A stretch of 64,000 nucleotides of DNA from Microbacterium sp. CGR2 (GCF_003626735.1 NZ_RBHX01000002.1:186001-250000), one strand, 5' to 3'. Positions 1-8,726 are shown, counted from the first letter of the stretch. Made by a program: numbers and translations. Notes: generated by a model not told the origin, from the sequence alone.

Positions 1-557
1 CGGTAGAGGTCGAGCAGCCGATCCTGGAACTCGCTCAGCTTGAAGAAGTAGTTCTTCTCCTGCAGCAGCTCGAGTGGCTTCGAGTGGATCGCGCAGACCT
101 TGAGTCCCTCGAACGGACCGGTGCCGTCGACGATCTCGGACTCCGGCTTGAACTCCTCGCAGCCCACGCAGTAGAGCGCCTCGTACTCGCCCGCGTAGAT
201 GTAGCCGCGGTCATACAGGCGCTGGAAGAACGTCTGCACGTTCGTCTCGTGACGCTCCTGCGTCGTGCGGATGAAGTCGTCGTTGGCGACGTCGAGCGTC
301 TCCAGGAGCGGGAACCATGCTTCGCTGACGAGCTTGTCCACCCACTCCTGCGGAGTGACGTTGTTCGCGGCAGCCGCCCGCAGCATCTTCTGACCGTGCT
401 CGTCCGTGCCCGTCAGCATCCAGGTGTCATCCCCGGCCTGGCGGTGCCACCGCGCCAACGTGTCGACGGCGACCGTCGTGTACCCGTGACCGATGTGGGG
501 CACGTCGGAGGGGTAGTAGATGGGCGTGGTGATATAGAACGATTCGCCTGCGGGCAT
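1..557 (-). CDS. metG: methionyl-tRNA synthetase, N-terminal part (cut by window edge)
   Basis: Charges tRNA-Met with methionine in the cytoplasm. About 185 codons are visible and the rest lies beyond position 1. The protein begins MPAGESFYITTPIYYPSD and carries the class I signature PHIGHGY (residues 20-26), followed by the TGTDEHGQK nucleotide-site motif and a YCVGCEEF segment of the zinc/connective region. These are diagnostic for MetRS. The ATG at 557 has a TAGAAT hexamer 7 nt upstream and no Shine-Dalgarno sequence, so the mRNA is probably leaderless. The KMSKS loop and anticodon domain are not in the window. Confidence 0.97.
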   Translation of the reverse strand, partial: MPAGESFYITTPIYYPSDVPHIGHGYTTVAVDTLARWHRQAGDDTWMLTGTDEHGQKMLRAAAANNVTPQEWVDKLVSEAWFPLLETLDVANDDFIRTTQERHETNVQTFFQRLYDRGYIYAGEYEALYCVGCEEFKPESEIVDGTGPFEGLKVCAIHSKPLELLQEKNYFFKLSEFQDRLLDLY

Positions 558-564
558 GGGGTCA

Positions 565-570
565 ATTCTA
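565..570 (-). promoter_or_regulatory. -10 element of leaderless metG promoter
   Basis: On the minus strand TAGAAT lies 7 nt before the metG ATG. The same arrangement recurs at many genes in the window. No convincing -35 is visible. Confidence 0.55.
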
Positions 571-589
571 GGTGCGATGCGGTGCCTCG

Positions 590-2098
590 TTACGTCACCG
601 TCACTGTCGTCCGATGCCAGCCCTGCGCACCGTCCGGCGCCACGGCTGCGGGCTCCGAAGTCTGGGTCTTCCCATCGACGCTGATCGCCCGGCATTCGAT
701 CGTGTGCCGACCGCTCGCAGCACTCCACGGCAGGCTCCACTGAACCCACGTGTCGGCCGAGATGGCATCCGCCAGCTCGGCGCGCTGCCAGGGGCCGTCA
801 TCGATGCGCACCTCGACGGCCTCGATGCCGATCTGCTGCTGCCACGCCATCCCGGCGATCACCGTCTCCCCCGGCGCGACAGTCCCGCCACGCGGCACGT
901 CGATGCGCGACTGAAGCTTGATCGGCCCTCGATCGGACCACCCGCGCGTGGTCCAGTAGGCGGTCTTGCGGTCGAAGCGCGTGACCTCCAGGTGCGTGAC
1001 CCACTTCGTCGCGGAGACGAACCCGTAGAGGCCGGGCACGACCATCCGCGCGGGGAAGCCGTGTTCGATCGGCAGCGCTTCGCCGTTCATGCCGATCGCG
1101 AGCAGTGCGTCGCGGTCGTCGGTGAGCGCCTCGATCGGTGTCGACGCCGTGAAGCCGTCCGCGGAGGTCGACAGCACCATGTCGGCGTCGGCGGCGACCC
1201 CCGCACGGGCGAGGAGGTCGCGAATCGGATGTCCCAGCCAGCGCGCGTTCCCGATCAGCGAGCCGCCGACCTCGTTCGAGACGCACGCGAGCGTGACGTC
1301 GGACTCCTGCAACGGCAGGGCGAGCAACTCGTCCCAGGTGACCACGACTTCGCGATCGACCATCCCGTGGATGCGCAGCGACCAGTCAGCCGGGTCGACG
1401 CGCGGAACGATCAGAGCGGTGTCGATGCGGTAGAAATCGAGGTTCGGCGTGACGACGGGCGCGAGCCCGGGGATGTCGAGTTCGGCCGCGGCGGGGACCG
1501 GAGCGGCGGGCCGCGCCGCCGTCGGAAGCCGCAGTGCCGTGCGCACCGCCTCGATCGACCGGGTCGCACCCCGCGCGACGTTCCCGACGACGAGCGCCGC
1601 AAGGCCGACCGTGGCGGCCCCCGCGGTCCACAGGAGGAATCGCCGCCGATCGTCTCCGTCGGGCTGGAACCCGGCGACCGGGCGCAACCGGCGGATGAGC
1701 ACCCGCACGGCGATCACCGCGGCGAGTCCGGCGACGAGACCGGGCAACCACGCGAAGGGTCCCGCTCCGGGGCGGACCATCGCAGCCACCACGGCAAGCG
1801 CGCCGAGGCCGCCCAGGATCACCGCCCCCGCCCCGGAGCGGCGAAGCTCCAGTATCCCGGCGAGGGCGGCGACCACCGCAAGCACGACCGCGATGCCCAC
1901 CAGCAGCGCCACTTTGTCGCCCGTGCCGAACAGCGCGATCGCCGTGTCCTTGGCCCAGCTGGGGGCGAGGTCGATGAGCCCGCTCCCGATCACGGCGAAC
2001 GGGCTCGCGCTCGGCTCGACCACCGCGGCGACGAGCTCGCCCAGGCCGACGGCGAACAGCGCCGCACTCAGCCCTGCGAACGCACCATGCCTCGTCAT
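590..2098 (-). CDS. membrane-anchored molybdopterin oxidoreductase (sulfite oxidase/MsrP-like)
   Basis: The 502-residue protein has about four hydrophobic segments in residues 1-140, then a fifth (about 154-175) preceded by RRRFL at 151-155. It ends in an Oxidored_molyb domain (about 215-400) and a C-terminal Mo-co dimerisation-like beta domain. Cys272 in TLACVSNE is at the position of the cysteine that ligates molybdenum in this family. Such proteins reduce or oxidise sulfoxides or sulfite outside the membrane; the substrate here is unknown. The ATG at 2098 is preferred over a TTG 14 codons upstream because TACGCT sits 6 nt before it. The RRxFL before the last membrane helix suggests Tat export of the cofactor domain. 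Confidence 0.85.
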   Translation of the reverse strand: MTRHGAFAGLSAALFAVGLGELVAAVVEPSASPFAVIGSGLIDLAPSWAKDTAIALFGTGDKVALLVGIAVVLAVVAALAGILELRRSGAGAVILGGLGALAVVAAMVRPGAGPFAWLPGLVAGLAAVIAVRVLIRRLRPVAGFQPDGDDRRRFLLWTAGAATVGLAALVVGNVARGATRSIEAVRTALRLPTAARPAAPVPAAAELDIPGLAPVVTPNLDFYRIDTALIVPRVDPADWSLRIHGMVDREVVVTWDELLALPLQESDVTLACVSNEVGGSLIGNARWLGHPIRDLLARAGVAADADMVLSTSADGFTASTPIEALTDDRDALLAIGMNGEALPIEHGFPARMVVPGLYGFVSATKWVTHLEVTRFDRKTAYWTTRGWSDRGPIKLQSRIDVPRGGTVAPGETVIAGMAWQQQIGIEAVEVRIDDGPWQRAELADAISADTWVQWSLPWSAASGRHTIECRAISVDGKTQTSEPAAVAPDGAQGWHRTTVTVT

Positions 2099-2104
2099 GA
2101 CCCG

Positions 2105-2110
2105 AGCGTA
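2105..2110 (-). promoter_or_regulatory. -10 element of leaderless promoter for the molybdopterin oxidoreductase
   Basis: TACGCT on the minus strand, 6 nt before the ATG at 2098. It decides this start over the upstream TTG and gives the gene its own promoter apart from the GH1 operon. Confidence 0.5.
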
Positions 2111-2143
2111 ACCCGGCGCCGGTGCCGCGATCCGCCGCAATTG

Positions 2144-3319
2144 TTACAAGCTCAGTGCGTTCCGCCTGGCGACCTCACCGAGCCAGGCGAGGCTCGGCTT
2201 CGGAGTGCGCTCGAACGTCTCGTGATCGAAGGCGATGAGACCGAACGTGGGCGCGAACCCGCTCGCCCACTCGTAGTTGTCCAGCGCGCTCCAGTGCTGA
2301 TAGGCCCGCACATCGATGCCGTCCGAGATCGCCCGATGCAGCCCCTCCAGAGCTCCCTGCGTGTAGGCGACCCGACGTGTGTCGTCTGCGGTGGCGATGC
2401 CGTTCTCCGTGACGAGAACCGGGACCCCGCCGCTGCGCTCCCACGCGCTGCGCACCCCCATCTCGAGCGCCTCGGGGAAGAACTCCCAGCCCGTGAGCGT
2501 GGTCTCGACGTCGGCGCTGACCGGCCGCGGGCCCTCCGGGCCGATGAACGTGCGCGTGTACGCCTGCACCCCGACGAAGTCGTCGCCGGCGGACTGATCC
2601 AGATACCAGTGGTCCCGCGGGTCACCGTACTCGGCGAGCATCTCATCGGCGCCCGGCTCTCCCGTCGAGTGGAAGGCCTGGGTCGCGATGGTCCATCCTG
2701 CCTGGATGCCCGGCACCGAATGCAGGATGTCGGATGCTCGGCGATGGGCGGCGAGCAGAGTGTCGGCGACACCCAGGTCGGGGTTCGGCAGGCCGTAGGC
2801 GACGAGGTTGGCGGCATCCTCTCCCCCGGCCAGCATCGCGGCGATGTTCGGCTCGTTGATGGTGCACACGTAGGTGACGTCGTCGAGGATCGGCAGCACC
2901 GTCTCCACATACCGGGCGAACCGGTCGACCGCGTCATCCGCACGCCAGAAGCCGTCGTTCTGGAACCACTGCGGCACCGTGAAGTGCATGAGGGTCACGG
3001 TCGGGTCCAGCCCCAGGTCGCGCGCCGTGTCGATCATGCGGCGGTAGTGGTCGAGCATCGCGCGGGACACGAAGCCACGCTCCGGTTCGATGCGCGCCCA
3101 CTCCACCGAGAAGCGGTAGGAGTTCAGCCCCGCCTCAGCGAGCAGCCGCATGTCCTCCGGGTACCGGTGGAAGTGGTCGGCGGCATCACCCGAAGGCTCG
3201 ACCATCGACGAGCCGGGCGCATGCTCCATGGCCCACCAGTTGCTGGTCGTGTTGTTCCCCTCCACCTGATGGGCTGCGGTCGCAGCTCCCCAGAGAAAGC
3301 CGTCAGGGAATGTGAGCAC
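2144..3319 (-). CDS. glycoside hydrolase family 1 beta-glucosidase
   Basis: Cytosolic retaining beta-glycosidase. The 391-residue protein opens FPDGFLWGAATAAHQVEG, the GH1 N-terminal signature. It has the acid/base in TINEPN (Glu156) and the nucleophile in LVTENG (Glu305). GH1 enzymes are usually about 440-480 residues, so some loops are shortened, but both catalytic motifs are intact. No signal peptide. The start is a GTG with AAGGAG 7 nt upstream. It lies 12 nt after the ATPase gene and is the last gene of the LacI-controlled transport operon, suggesting that an imported beta-glucoside such as cellobiose is hydrolysed inside the cell. Confidence 0.93.
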   Translation of the reverse strand: MLTFPDGFLWGAATAAHQVEGNNTTSNWWAMEHAPGSSMVEPSGDAADHFHRYPEDMRLLAEAGLNSYRFSVEWARIEPERGFVSRAMLDHYRRMIDTARDLGLDPTVTLMHFTVPQWFQNDGFWRADDAVDRFARYVETVLPILDDVTYVCTINEPNIAAMLAGGEDAANLVAYGLPNPDLGVADTLLAAHRRASDILHSVPGIQAGWTIATQAFHSTGEPGADEMLAEYGDPRDHWYLDQSAGDDFVGVQAYTRTFIGPEGPRPVSADVETTLTGWEFFPEALEMGVRSAWERSGGVPVLVTENGIATADDTRRVAYTQGALEGLHRAISDGIDVRAYQHWSALDNYEWASGFAPTFGLIAFDHETFERTPKPSLAWLGEVARRNALSL

Positions 3320-3331
3320 GAGTGCTCCTTT

Positions 3332-5029
3332 CTATCGAGATCGTGAAGGATTGGGTACGGCATCCAGCAGTTGCACCGTGTACGGATCGGACGGATGCTG
3401 CAACACCTCGGAGGTCTCTCCGCGCTCGACCACACGCCCGCTGTTCAACACCAGGATGTTCTCGGTCACGAGCCGGGCGCTCAGCAGGTCGTGCGTGATG
3501 TACAGCATGCTGATGCCCCAGCGCTCGCGCAGGTCCTCCAGGAGTGCCAGCACACCGGCTCGCAGCGAGACGTCCAGCATCGACACCGGTTCATCCGCGA
3601 TGAGCACCTGGGGATCGCTGGCCAGCGCCCTGGCGATCACGACGCGCTGGCGCTGACCACCGGACAGCTGATGCGGCAGCTTCGCCGCGTACTGCTCGAC
3701 TGGCGTGAGCCCGACGGTCTCGAGCAGTTCGAGGACGCGCGCTCTGGCCTCCTGGCCGCGCAGGGGCGTGTAGTTCTTGACCGGTCGCGAGAGCGCGTAC
3801 TCCACCGTGTGCAGGGGGTTCAGCGCGGCATACGGATCCTGGAACACCATCTGCACGTCCTTGCGGAGATCACGCAGCCCTCGCCGGCGCAGCGATGCGA
3901 CGTCCGTGTCGCCGAAGCGCACCGAGCCCGAACTCGGCTTCTCGACACCCGTGATCAGCTTCGCGATCGTGGACTTGCCCGATCCGGATGCTCCGACGAG
4001 AGCCAGAGCCTCCCCCGGCTCCAACCGGAACGAGACGTCGTCGACGGCGGTGACCGCTGCCTGTCCGCGTCGCGGCGCCGGGTAATGCTTCGACACGCCC
4101 TCGACGACGATGGCGGCATCCGCGCGACGCGCGTCCCGCTCGGAAACCGTCGGCAGTGTCTCGGTGACGTCTGTGCGAGCTCGTCCTTCGCGACGACGCG
4201 TGCCGAGATCGACGAACCCCGGGATCGAGATGGATTTCGCGCGGGGGTCGGCGTAGTGGCTCAACAGCATCCGCGTGTAGTCGTCGCTCGGATCCTCGAG
4301 GATCTTCCGGCTCGGCGCGTCCTCGACGATCCGCCCCTCGTGCATCACCATCACGCGGTCGGTGGCTTCGAGGACGATCCCGAGATCGTGGCTGATCAGG
4401 ATGGCCGTGAACTGCTCGGCGCGCTGAAGGTCCTTGATCGTGTCCATCACGGCGTGCTGCACCAGCACGTCGAGCGCGGTGGTCGGCTCGTCGAAAACCA
4501 TGAGCTGCGGCTCCAACGACAGGGCGAGCGCGATCGACGCGCGCTGTCGCATGCCGCCGGAGAGCTCTCCGGGATAGCGCTTGAGCACCGCTGCATCGAG
4601 GCCGACCTTCCCGATCAGCTCTCGTGCGCGCTGATCCCGGGCGTCGCGGGGCACATGACCGTGGGCGGCGAAGATGTCCTGGAAGTGCGCACCGACCGTG
4701 CGCACCGGGTTCAGCGCGTTCATCCCCGACTGCAGCACCATGGCGAACCCGCCCTGACGCTGGCGGCGGAGCTGCTCGGCGTCGAGTTCGCGGATGTCCT
4801 CTCCGCCGAACAGGATGCGTCCGCCGCTGATCCGCGCCGGCGGCTTCTGCAGGCGTGTGAGCGCGAATCCGAGTGTCGACTTGCCCGACCCTGACTCGCC
4901 GACCAGCCCGACGAACTCCCCCCGCCTCAGCGAGAAGGACACATCGTGCACCGCGGTGATCGGGACCGCGCCGGGAGAGGCGTACTCGACCGACAGACCC
5001 TGCACGTCCAGAAGGACTTCGGCGTTCAT
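3332..5029 (-). CDS. ABC transporter ATP-binding protein, fused DppD-DppF type
   Basis: Energises the permeases encoded upstream. The 565-residue protein carries two complete peptide/nickel-type ATPase domains in one chain. Domain 1 has Walker A GESGSGKST (44-52), signature LSGGMRQR and Walker B MVFDEPTTALD. Domain 2 has Walker A GASGSGKST, signature LSGGQRQR and Walker B LIADEPVSMLD. Both sites look catalytically competent. The in-frame extension upstream of 5029 lies inside the permease gene and has no coding character. The ATG overlaps the dppC-like stop (ATGA), consistent with translational coupling. Confidence 0.95.
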   Translation of the reverse strand: MNAEVLLDVQGLSVEYASPGAVPITAVHDVSFSLRRGEFVGLVGESGSGKSTLGFALTRLQKPPARISGGRILFGGEDIRELDAEQLRRQRQGGFAMVLQSGMNALNPVRTVGAHFQDIFAAHGHVPRDARDQRARELIGKVGLDAAVLKRYPGELSGGMRQRASIALALSLEPQLMVFDEPTTALDVLVQHAVMDTIKDLQRAEQFTAILISHDLGIVLEATDRVMVMHEGRIVEDAPSRKILEDPSDDYTRMLLSHYADPRAKSISIPGFVDLGTRRREGRARTDVTETLPTVSERDARRADAAIVVEGVSKHYPAPRRGQAAVTAVDDVSFRLEPGEALALVGASGSGKSTIAKLITGVEKPSSGSVRFGDTDVASLRRRGLRDLRKDVQMVFQDPYAALNPLHTVEYALSRPVKNYTPLRGQEARARVLELLETVGLTPVEQYAAKLPHQLSGGQRQRVVIARALASDPQVLIADEPVSMLDVSLRAGVLALLEDLRERWGISMLYITHDLLSARLVTENILVLNSGRVVERGETSEVLQHPSDPYTVQLLDAVPNPSRSR

Positions 5030-5940
5030 CGTCCCTTCCCTTCTCGGAGGCGCGGATTCGATATGCCGTCCACGCCGAAGTTGATGAGTGTGAGACTCAG
5101 CGCCAGCAGTGCGATGCACAGACCGGGCGCGAACAGGAGCAGCCACTGGCCGGTGAGGAGCGAGTTGGAATTCTGCGCCCAGTAGAGCATGGTGCCCCAG
5201 CTGACGATGCTGGAGTCGCCGAGGCCCAGGAACTCCAGTCCTGCCTCCGCGAGGATCGCTGCGGTCGCCGCACCGAACAGCGTGCCCGCGATGATCGAGG
5301 TCATGTTCGGCAGGATCTCGCGGAAGATGATGCGCGCCCTGCTGTCACCGGAGAACTGTGCCGAGGTGACGAAATCGTTCCCGCGGAGGGACTGCGTCTG
5401 GCTGCGCAGCACGCGCGCACCCCACGCCCATCCCGTGACCACGATGACGGCGATGATCATCAGGATGCCGCCGTTCTGCAGATAGGCGGCGATCACGATC
5501 ATCAGAGGCAGCCCCGGGATGACGAGGAAGAGGTTGACGATGAAGCCGACCACCTCGCCGCCGAATCCGCGCATGTACCCCCACGTCAATCCGACGAGGA
5601 TGGCGACGATCGTGGAGAGGATGCCGGCGGCGAACCCGACGAGCAGGCTGACCTGTGCGCCGTAGATGAGTTGACTGAGCACGTCTTCTCCGGCTGCGGT
5701 GGTGCCGAGCCAGTGCGCGGCCGAGGCGTCGGCGTTGCGTTCGAAGTCGTTCTCCTTCGGCCCGTACGGCGCCAGGAGCGGGGCGAACACCGCGACCAGG
5801 ACGAACAGGGCGAGGATGCACAGCCCGAGCCGCGCCTTGCCGTTCGACCAGAGCGTGCCGATCATGCGCCCGAAGGATCGCCACGGACGGGGAGCGGCGA
5901 TGCGGCCGTCGGGAATCTTGACGTTCATCGTGGAGGTCAT
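5026..5940 (-). CDS. ABC transporter permease, DppC/OppC family
   Basis: Second membrane subunit of the peptide/oligosaccharide-type importer, 304 residues. An N-terminal OppC_N-type region precedes the first helix. The binding-protein-dependent transport domain follows, with the EAA-loop region around SQTQSLRGNDFVTSAQFSGD and a FREILPNM segment. About six membrane helices. The ATG at 5940 overlaps the stop of the DppB-like gene as ATGA, and its own stop overlaps the next start the same way, so the permeases and ATPase are translationally coupled. Confidence 0.94.
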   Translation of the reverse strand: MTSTMNVKIPDGRIAAPRPWRSFGRMIGTLWSNGKARLGLCILALFVLVAVFAPLLAPYGPKENDFERNADASAAHWLGTTAAGEDVLSQLIYGAQVSLLVGFAAGILSTIVAILVGLTWGYMRGFGGEVVGFIVNLFLVIPGLPLMIVIAAYLQNGGILMIIAVIVVTGWAWGARVLRSQTQSLRGNDFVTSAQFSGDSRARIIFREILPNMTSIIAGTLFGAATAAILAEAGLEFLGLGDSSIVSWGTMLYWAQNSNSLLTGQWLLLFAPGLCIALLALSLTLINFGVDGISNPRLREGKGR

Positions 5941-6917
5941 CGGCGGGTCCTTGGGTCCAGCGCGCCGTACAGGATGTCGACGAGGAAGTTGGCGATGAGC
6001 ACGCTGACGGTGATCATCAGGAAGAGCGCCTGCATGAGCGGATAGTCCTGCCCGATGACGGCGTTGAAGAGCAGATATCCGATGCCGGGATAGCCGAAGA
6101 CCTGCTCGACGAGGATCGACCCGCCCACCACTCCGCCGAGCGTGAGCCCGAAGCCGGTGAGGTTGGGCAGGATCGCGTTGCGGGCCGCGTAGCGGAGGGC
6201 GATCGTGCGTCCGTGCAGACCGTTCGCCTCCGCGAACGTGACGTAGTCCTCGCCCAGCGTGTTGATCATCGCGTTGCGCATCCCGATGATCCAGCCGCCG
6301 AGGGAGGTGAGGAGGATCGTCACCGCCGGCAGCACCGCGTGCCGGAGGAGATCGGCGATGAAGTCCCAGGTGAACCCGGGAGTCGTCGTCGCGGAATATG
6401 CGCCGGTCGTGGGGAACCAGTGCAGCACGTAGCCGAAGAAGAACAGCAGCAGCAGCGCCGTCCAGAAGTAGGGGAACGTGCTGAGGAACGAACCGGTGAG
6501 AGTCGGCAGGCTGTCCAGCCACGTTCTGCGGCGCCAGGCCGCGGCGACCCCGATCAGCGTTCCGATGACGAAGGCGAGGATGGTGACGATCCCCACCAGT
6601 CCGATCGTGTACGGCAGTGCCGTGGAGACCATGCTCGACACCGACTGCGGGTAGAACGTGTACGAGACGCCGAAGTCGAGGCGGGCGACCTGACCGAGGT
6701 AGGCCACGTACTGATCCCACATCGATCCGGTCGGCACGCCCAACTGGGCCTCGATGGCCGCGCGAGTGGCGTCCGAGACAGGGCCGTTCTGCGAGAGCTT
6801 CGCGATGGCGGCATCCGCCGGAGACCCGGGCATGAGGCGCGGCAGGAAGAAGTTCAGGGTGATCGCGGCCCACAGGGTGAGCACGAAGAGCCCGAGTTTC
6901 TGGAATACGTACTTCAC
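5937..6917 (-). CDS. ABC transporter permease, DppB/OppB family
   Basis: First membrane subunit of the importer, 326 residues. It opens MKYVFQKLGLFVLTLWAAI, the usual DppB first helix, with LPRLMPGSPAD following. The EAA-like loop is MINTLGEDYVTFAEANGL. About six helices are visible. The start is GTG (minus strand 6917-6915) overlapping the TGA of the binding-protein gene as GTGA. Members of this family move oligopeptides, but several actinobacterial and thermophile systems move cello- or manno-oligosaccharides. The downstream GH1 gene and the LacI regulator favour sugar here. Confidence 0.95.
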   Translation of the reverse strand: MKYVFQKLGLFVLTLWAAITLNFFLPRLMPGSPADAAIAKLSQNGPVSDATRAAIEAQLGVPTGSMWDQYVAYLGQVARLDFGVSYTFYPQSVSSMVSTALPYTIGLVGIVTILAFVIGTLIGVAAAWRRRTWLDSLPTLTGSFLSTFPYFWTALLLLFFFGYVLHWFPTTGAYSATTTPGFTWDFIADLLRHAVLPAVTILLTSLGGWIIGMRNAMINTLGEDYVTFAEANGLHGRTIALRYAARNAILPNLTGFGLTLGGVVGGSILVEQVFGYPGIGYLLFNAVIGQDYPLMQALFLMITVSVLIANFLVDILYGALDPRTRR

Positions 6918-8596
6918 TGGTCGTCGCCCTTCACTCGCTCGAGCCGCGTGAAGATCATCAACGGCGCCGAGTCGTAGTTCTGCGGGATCATGTAGGGGTC
7001 TTCCGCCGAGGGCCAGCCGGTGAACTTCGCGTCACTGAAAAGGCCCCAGATTCCGCCGTAGTACAGCCCGATGACCGGCAGATCGTCGTACACGATGCCC
7101 TGCAGCTCGCGGACGATCTGGGCCTGCCGCTCGGTGTCGACGGTGCCGCGGTACTCCGCCAGCAGAGCATCCGCCTCATCCGAGCGGAAACGCTGGAAGT
7201 TGTTCGCCGTCGCCTCTCCGCTGGGCACGTAGAACTCGCTGGAGAGCAGGTTGTTGTACGCCTGATAGACGTCGCCGTTGCCCATGCCGCCGATGGCCAT
7301 CTCGAAGTCGCCGTTGCTGATCGCGCTCTGATATCCGGCCGGCTGCGGGAGGCGCAGCGTGACCTTGACGCCGACGGCCGCGAGCTGGCTCTGCACCGTC
7401 TGGGCGGCCCGTGTCCAGTCCATGAAGCCGTTGGCGGTGGTGAGGGCGAACTCGAGCTGCTCTCCGTCCTCCCCGACGAGCCGGTCGCCTTGCAGGGTGT
7501 ATCCGGCCTCGGCGAAGGCCGCGAGCGCGGCATCCGTGTCCTGCGTGATCATTCCCCGGTCGGGGATGTCGGGATCGAGGTACTCTTCCTGGTTCGGGAG
7601 GACGAGACCGGTCTGACCGGCGGGCTCCATGTATCCCTCGGATGCCGTTTCCGCGATCTCCTCGCGATCCAGGGCCAGGGCGATGCCACGGCGCACATCA
7701 ACGTCGTCGAAGGGCGCGACCTCGAGGTTCGGCATCAGCGCGATCACTCCTGCGGGCGGGAACCACCACTTGTTGTGTTCGCTCGCTGCGCCCCAGGTGC
7801 CTTCGACATCGGAGATGAAGGAGTATGCCCAGTCGTAGCCGCGGCTGACCGTGTCGAGCTGGGAGTTGGTGGCGGGAAGGATGATGTGCTCGATCTCTAT
7901 CGAGTCGGCTTGCCAGTAGTCGGGATTCTTGTCCATCGAGTACTGCTGGTCGTTGTAGTTGCCCAGCACGAACGGTCCCGTCCCGACCGGGTTCTCGTTC
8001 CGCCAGGTTCCCGCATCCTCGACGTCGGCCCAGATGTGCTCGGGCACGATCATGGTCTGGCCGAGGATCGGCAGGGAAGGCGCGTCGTCGCTCTGCAGGT
8101 GGAAGACGATGTCGTTCCCCTCGACCTCGAGGGTGTCGATGTGCTGCCATGCGCCCTTGATGTCGAGCGGGGGGTTGTCTTTCAGGAGCTGGAACGTGAA
8201 CGCCACGTCCTCCGCCGTCAGGTCTTCGCCGTCTGACCACTGCACGTCGTCGCGGATGGTCATGATCGCTGTGCGCGGGTCGGGCTGGGACCACTCCGAT
8301 GCCAGCCACGGGTTCAGCGTTCCATCGAGCGGGTTGACCATGATCAGCGGCTCGTAGATCCACCGCGAGGCGGTGCGCGTGTTGGTCAGATACGGGTTGA
8401 AGTTCTGGGTGAAGAACGGGTTCCCCTTGTCGGCGTTGATCAGCATCGTGTCTTCGCCGATCGCCGGGTCGGGTTGCGAGGTGATCTGGATGCTGCATCC
8501 GCTCAGCACCACCGCCGCACTCGCCAGCGCCACGCCGGCGAAACGCCGCCAGCGTCGGAGCATGTGCTTCTTCGACACTCTGTCCGTCTTGGACAC
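6914..8596 (-). CDS. extracellular solute-binding lipoprotein, family 5 (peptide/oligosaccharide type)
   Basis: Captures substrate outside the membrane for the DppBC-type permease. The 560-residue protein has a lipoprotein signal with lipobox VLSGC (Cys34). The SBP_bac_5 fold follows, with the typical segments WIYEPLIMVNPLDGTLNPWLASEW and WSDGEDLTAEDVAFT. The GTG start at 8596 has AGGTGG about 6-10 nt upstream; an ATG 11 codons in (8563) is a weaker alternative. First gene of the operon, 130 bp downstream of lacI, with a promoter/operator and two leader hairpins between. The family is usually described for peptides; a beta-glucoside substrate is inferred from context. Confidence 0.93.
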   Translation of the reverse strand: MSKTDRVSKKHMLRRWRRFAGVALASAAVVLSGCSIQITSQPDPAIGEDTMLINADKGNPFFTQNFNPYLTNTRTASRWIYEPLIMVNPLDGTLNPWLASEWSQPDPRTAIMTIRDDVQWSDGEDLTAEDVAFTFQLLKDNPPLDIKGAWQHIDTLEVEGNDIVFHLQSDDAPSLPILGQTMIVPEHIWADVEDAGTWRNENPVGTGPFVLGNYNDQQYSMDKNPDYWQADSIEIEHIILPATNSQLDTVSRGYDWAYSFISDVEGTWGAASEHNKWWFPPAGVIALMPNLEVAPFDDVDVRRGIALALDREEIAETASEGYMEPAGQTGLVLPNQEEYLDPDIPDRGMITQDTDAALAAFAEAGYTLQGDRLVGEDGEQLEFALTTANGFMDWTRAAQTVQSQLAAVGVKVTLRLPQPAGYQSAISNGDFEMAIGGMGNGDVYQAYNNLLSSEFYVPSGEATANNFQRFRSDEADALLAEYRGTVDTERQAQIVRELQGIVYDDLPVIGLYYGGIWGLFSDAKFTGWPSAEDPYMIPQNYDSAPLMIFTRLERVKGDDQ

Positions 8597-8628
8597 CCTG
8601 CCACCTCATGTCAGCTCTGTCATGAAGA

Positions 8629-8647
8629 GCGCTCCTGTGTGGAGCGC
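8629..8647 (-). repeat. leader hairpin 2 of the beta-glucoside transport operon
   Basis: Perfect inverted repeat: GCGCTCC, a 5-nt loop, GGAGCGC. It lies between the predicted transcription start and the binding-protein start codon, immediately beside another perfect hairpin. It may stabilise the mRNA or take part in attenuation; there is no U-tract. Confidence 0.5.
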
Positions 8648-8669
8648 CCGCACGGCCTACGCCGTGCGG
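8648..8669 (-). repeat. leader hairpin 1 of the beta-glucoside transport operon
   Basis: Perfect 9-bp stem CCGCACGGC/GCCGTGCGG with a 4-nt loop, just downstream of the -10/operator. It abuts hairpin 2 without a gap. It could also act as a weak terminator for read-through from lacI. Confidence 0.5.
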
Positions 8670-8672
8670 CTA

Positions 8673-8702
8673 ATTGTAAGCGCATACATTTCGATACGGC
8701 AA
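8673..8702 (-). promoter_or_regulatory. promoter of the beta-glucoside transport operon
   Basis: On the minus strand TTGCCG (8697-8702) is followed by an 18-bp spacer and TACAAT (8673-8678), a good housekeeping-sigma promoter. The LacI-type operator overlaps the -10 hexamer, a classic repression geometry. Confidence 0.65.
8675..8688. promoter_or_regulatory. LacI-family operator
   Basis: TGTAAGCGCATACA is a near-palindrome (one mismatched pair in 7) with the central CG typical of LacI-family sites. It overlaps the -10 of the transport operon and lies 39 bp past the end of the lacI-family gene, its likely regulator. Confidence 0.7.
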
Positions 8703-8726
8703 CCCCTCCGGAGAGTTCCTTCCCGC

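Noticed and set aside
572..3346. A 924-codon open frame on the plus strand
   Set aside because: It is antisense to the molybdopterin oxidoreductase and GH1 genes, reads as Arg/Pro/Gly-rich low-complexity protein with no family motifs, and is a by-product of high GC.
3332..5029. A sequencing error joining two ATPase genes
   Set aside because: The linker between the two ATPase domains is continuous and in frame, and fused DppD-DppF proteins are common in actinobacteria.
5026..6873. Apparent 615-residue permease fusion
   Set aside because: The first half is an out-of-frame reading of the DppB-type gene. The DppC-type permease starts at 5940 with a normal ATGA overlap.
8629..8669. A riboswitch in the leader of the peptide-type transport operon
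   Set aside because: Only two simple hairpins are visible, with no conserved aptamer core; a protein operator already explains regulation.
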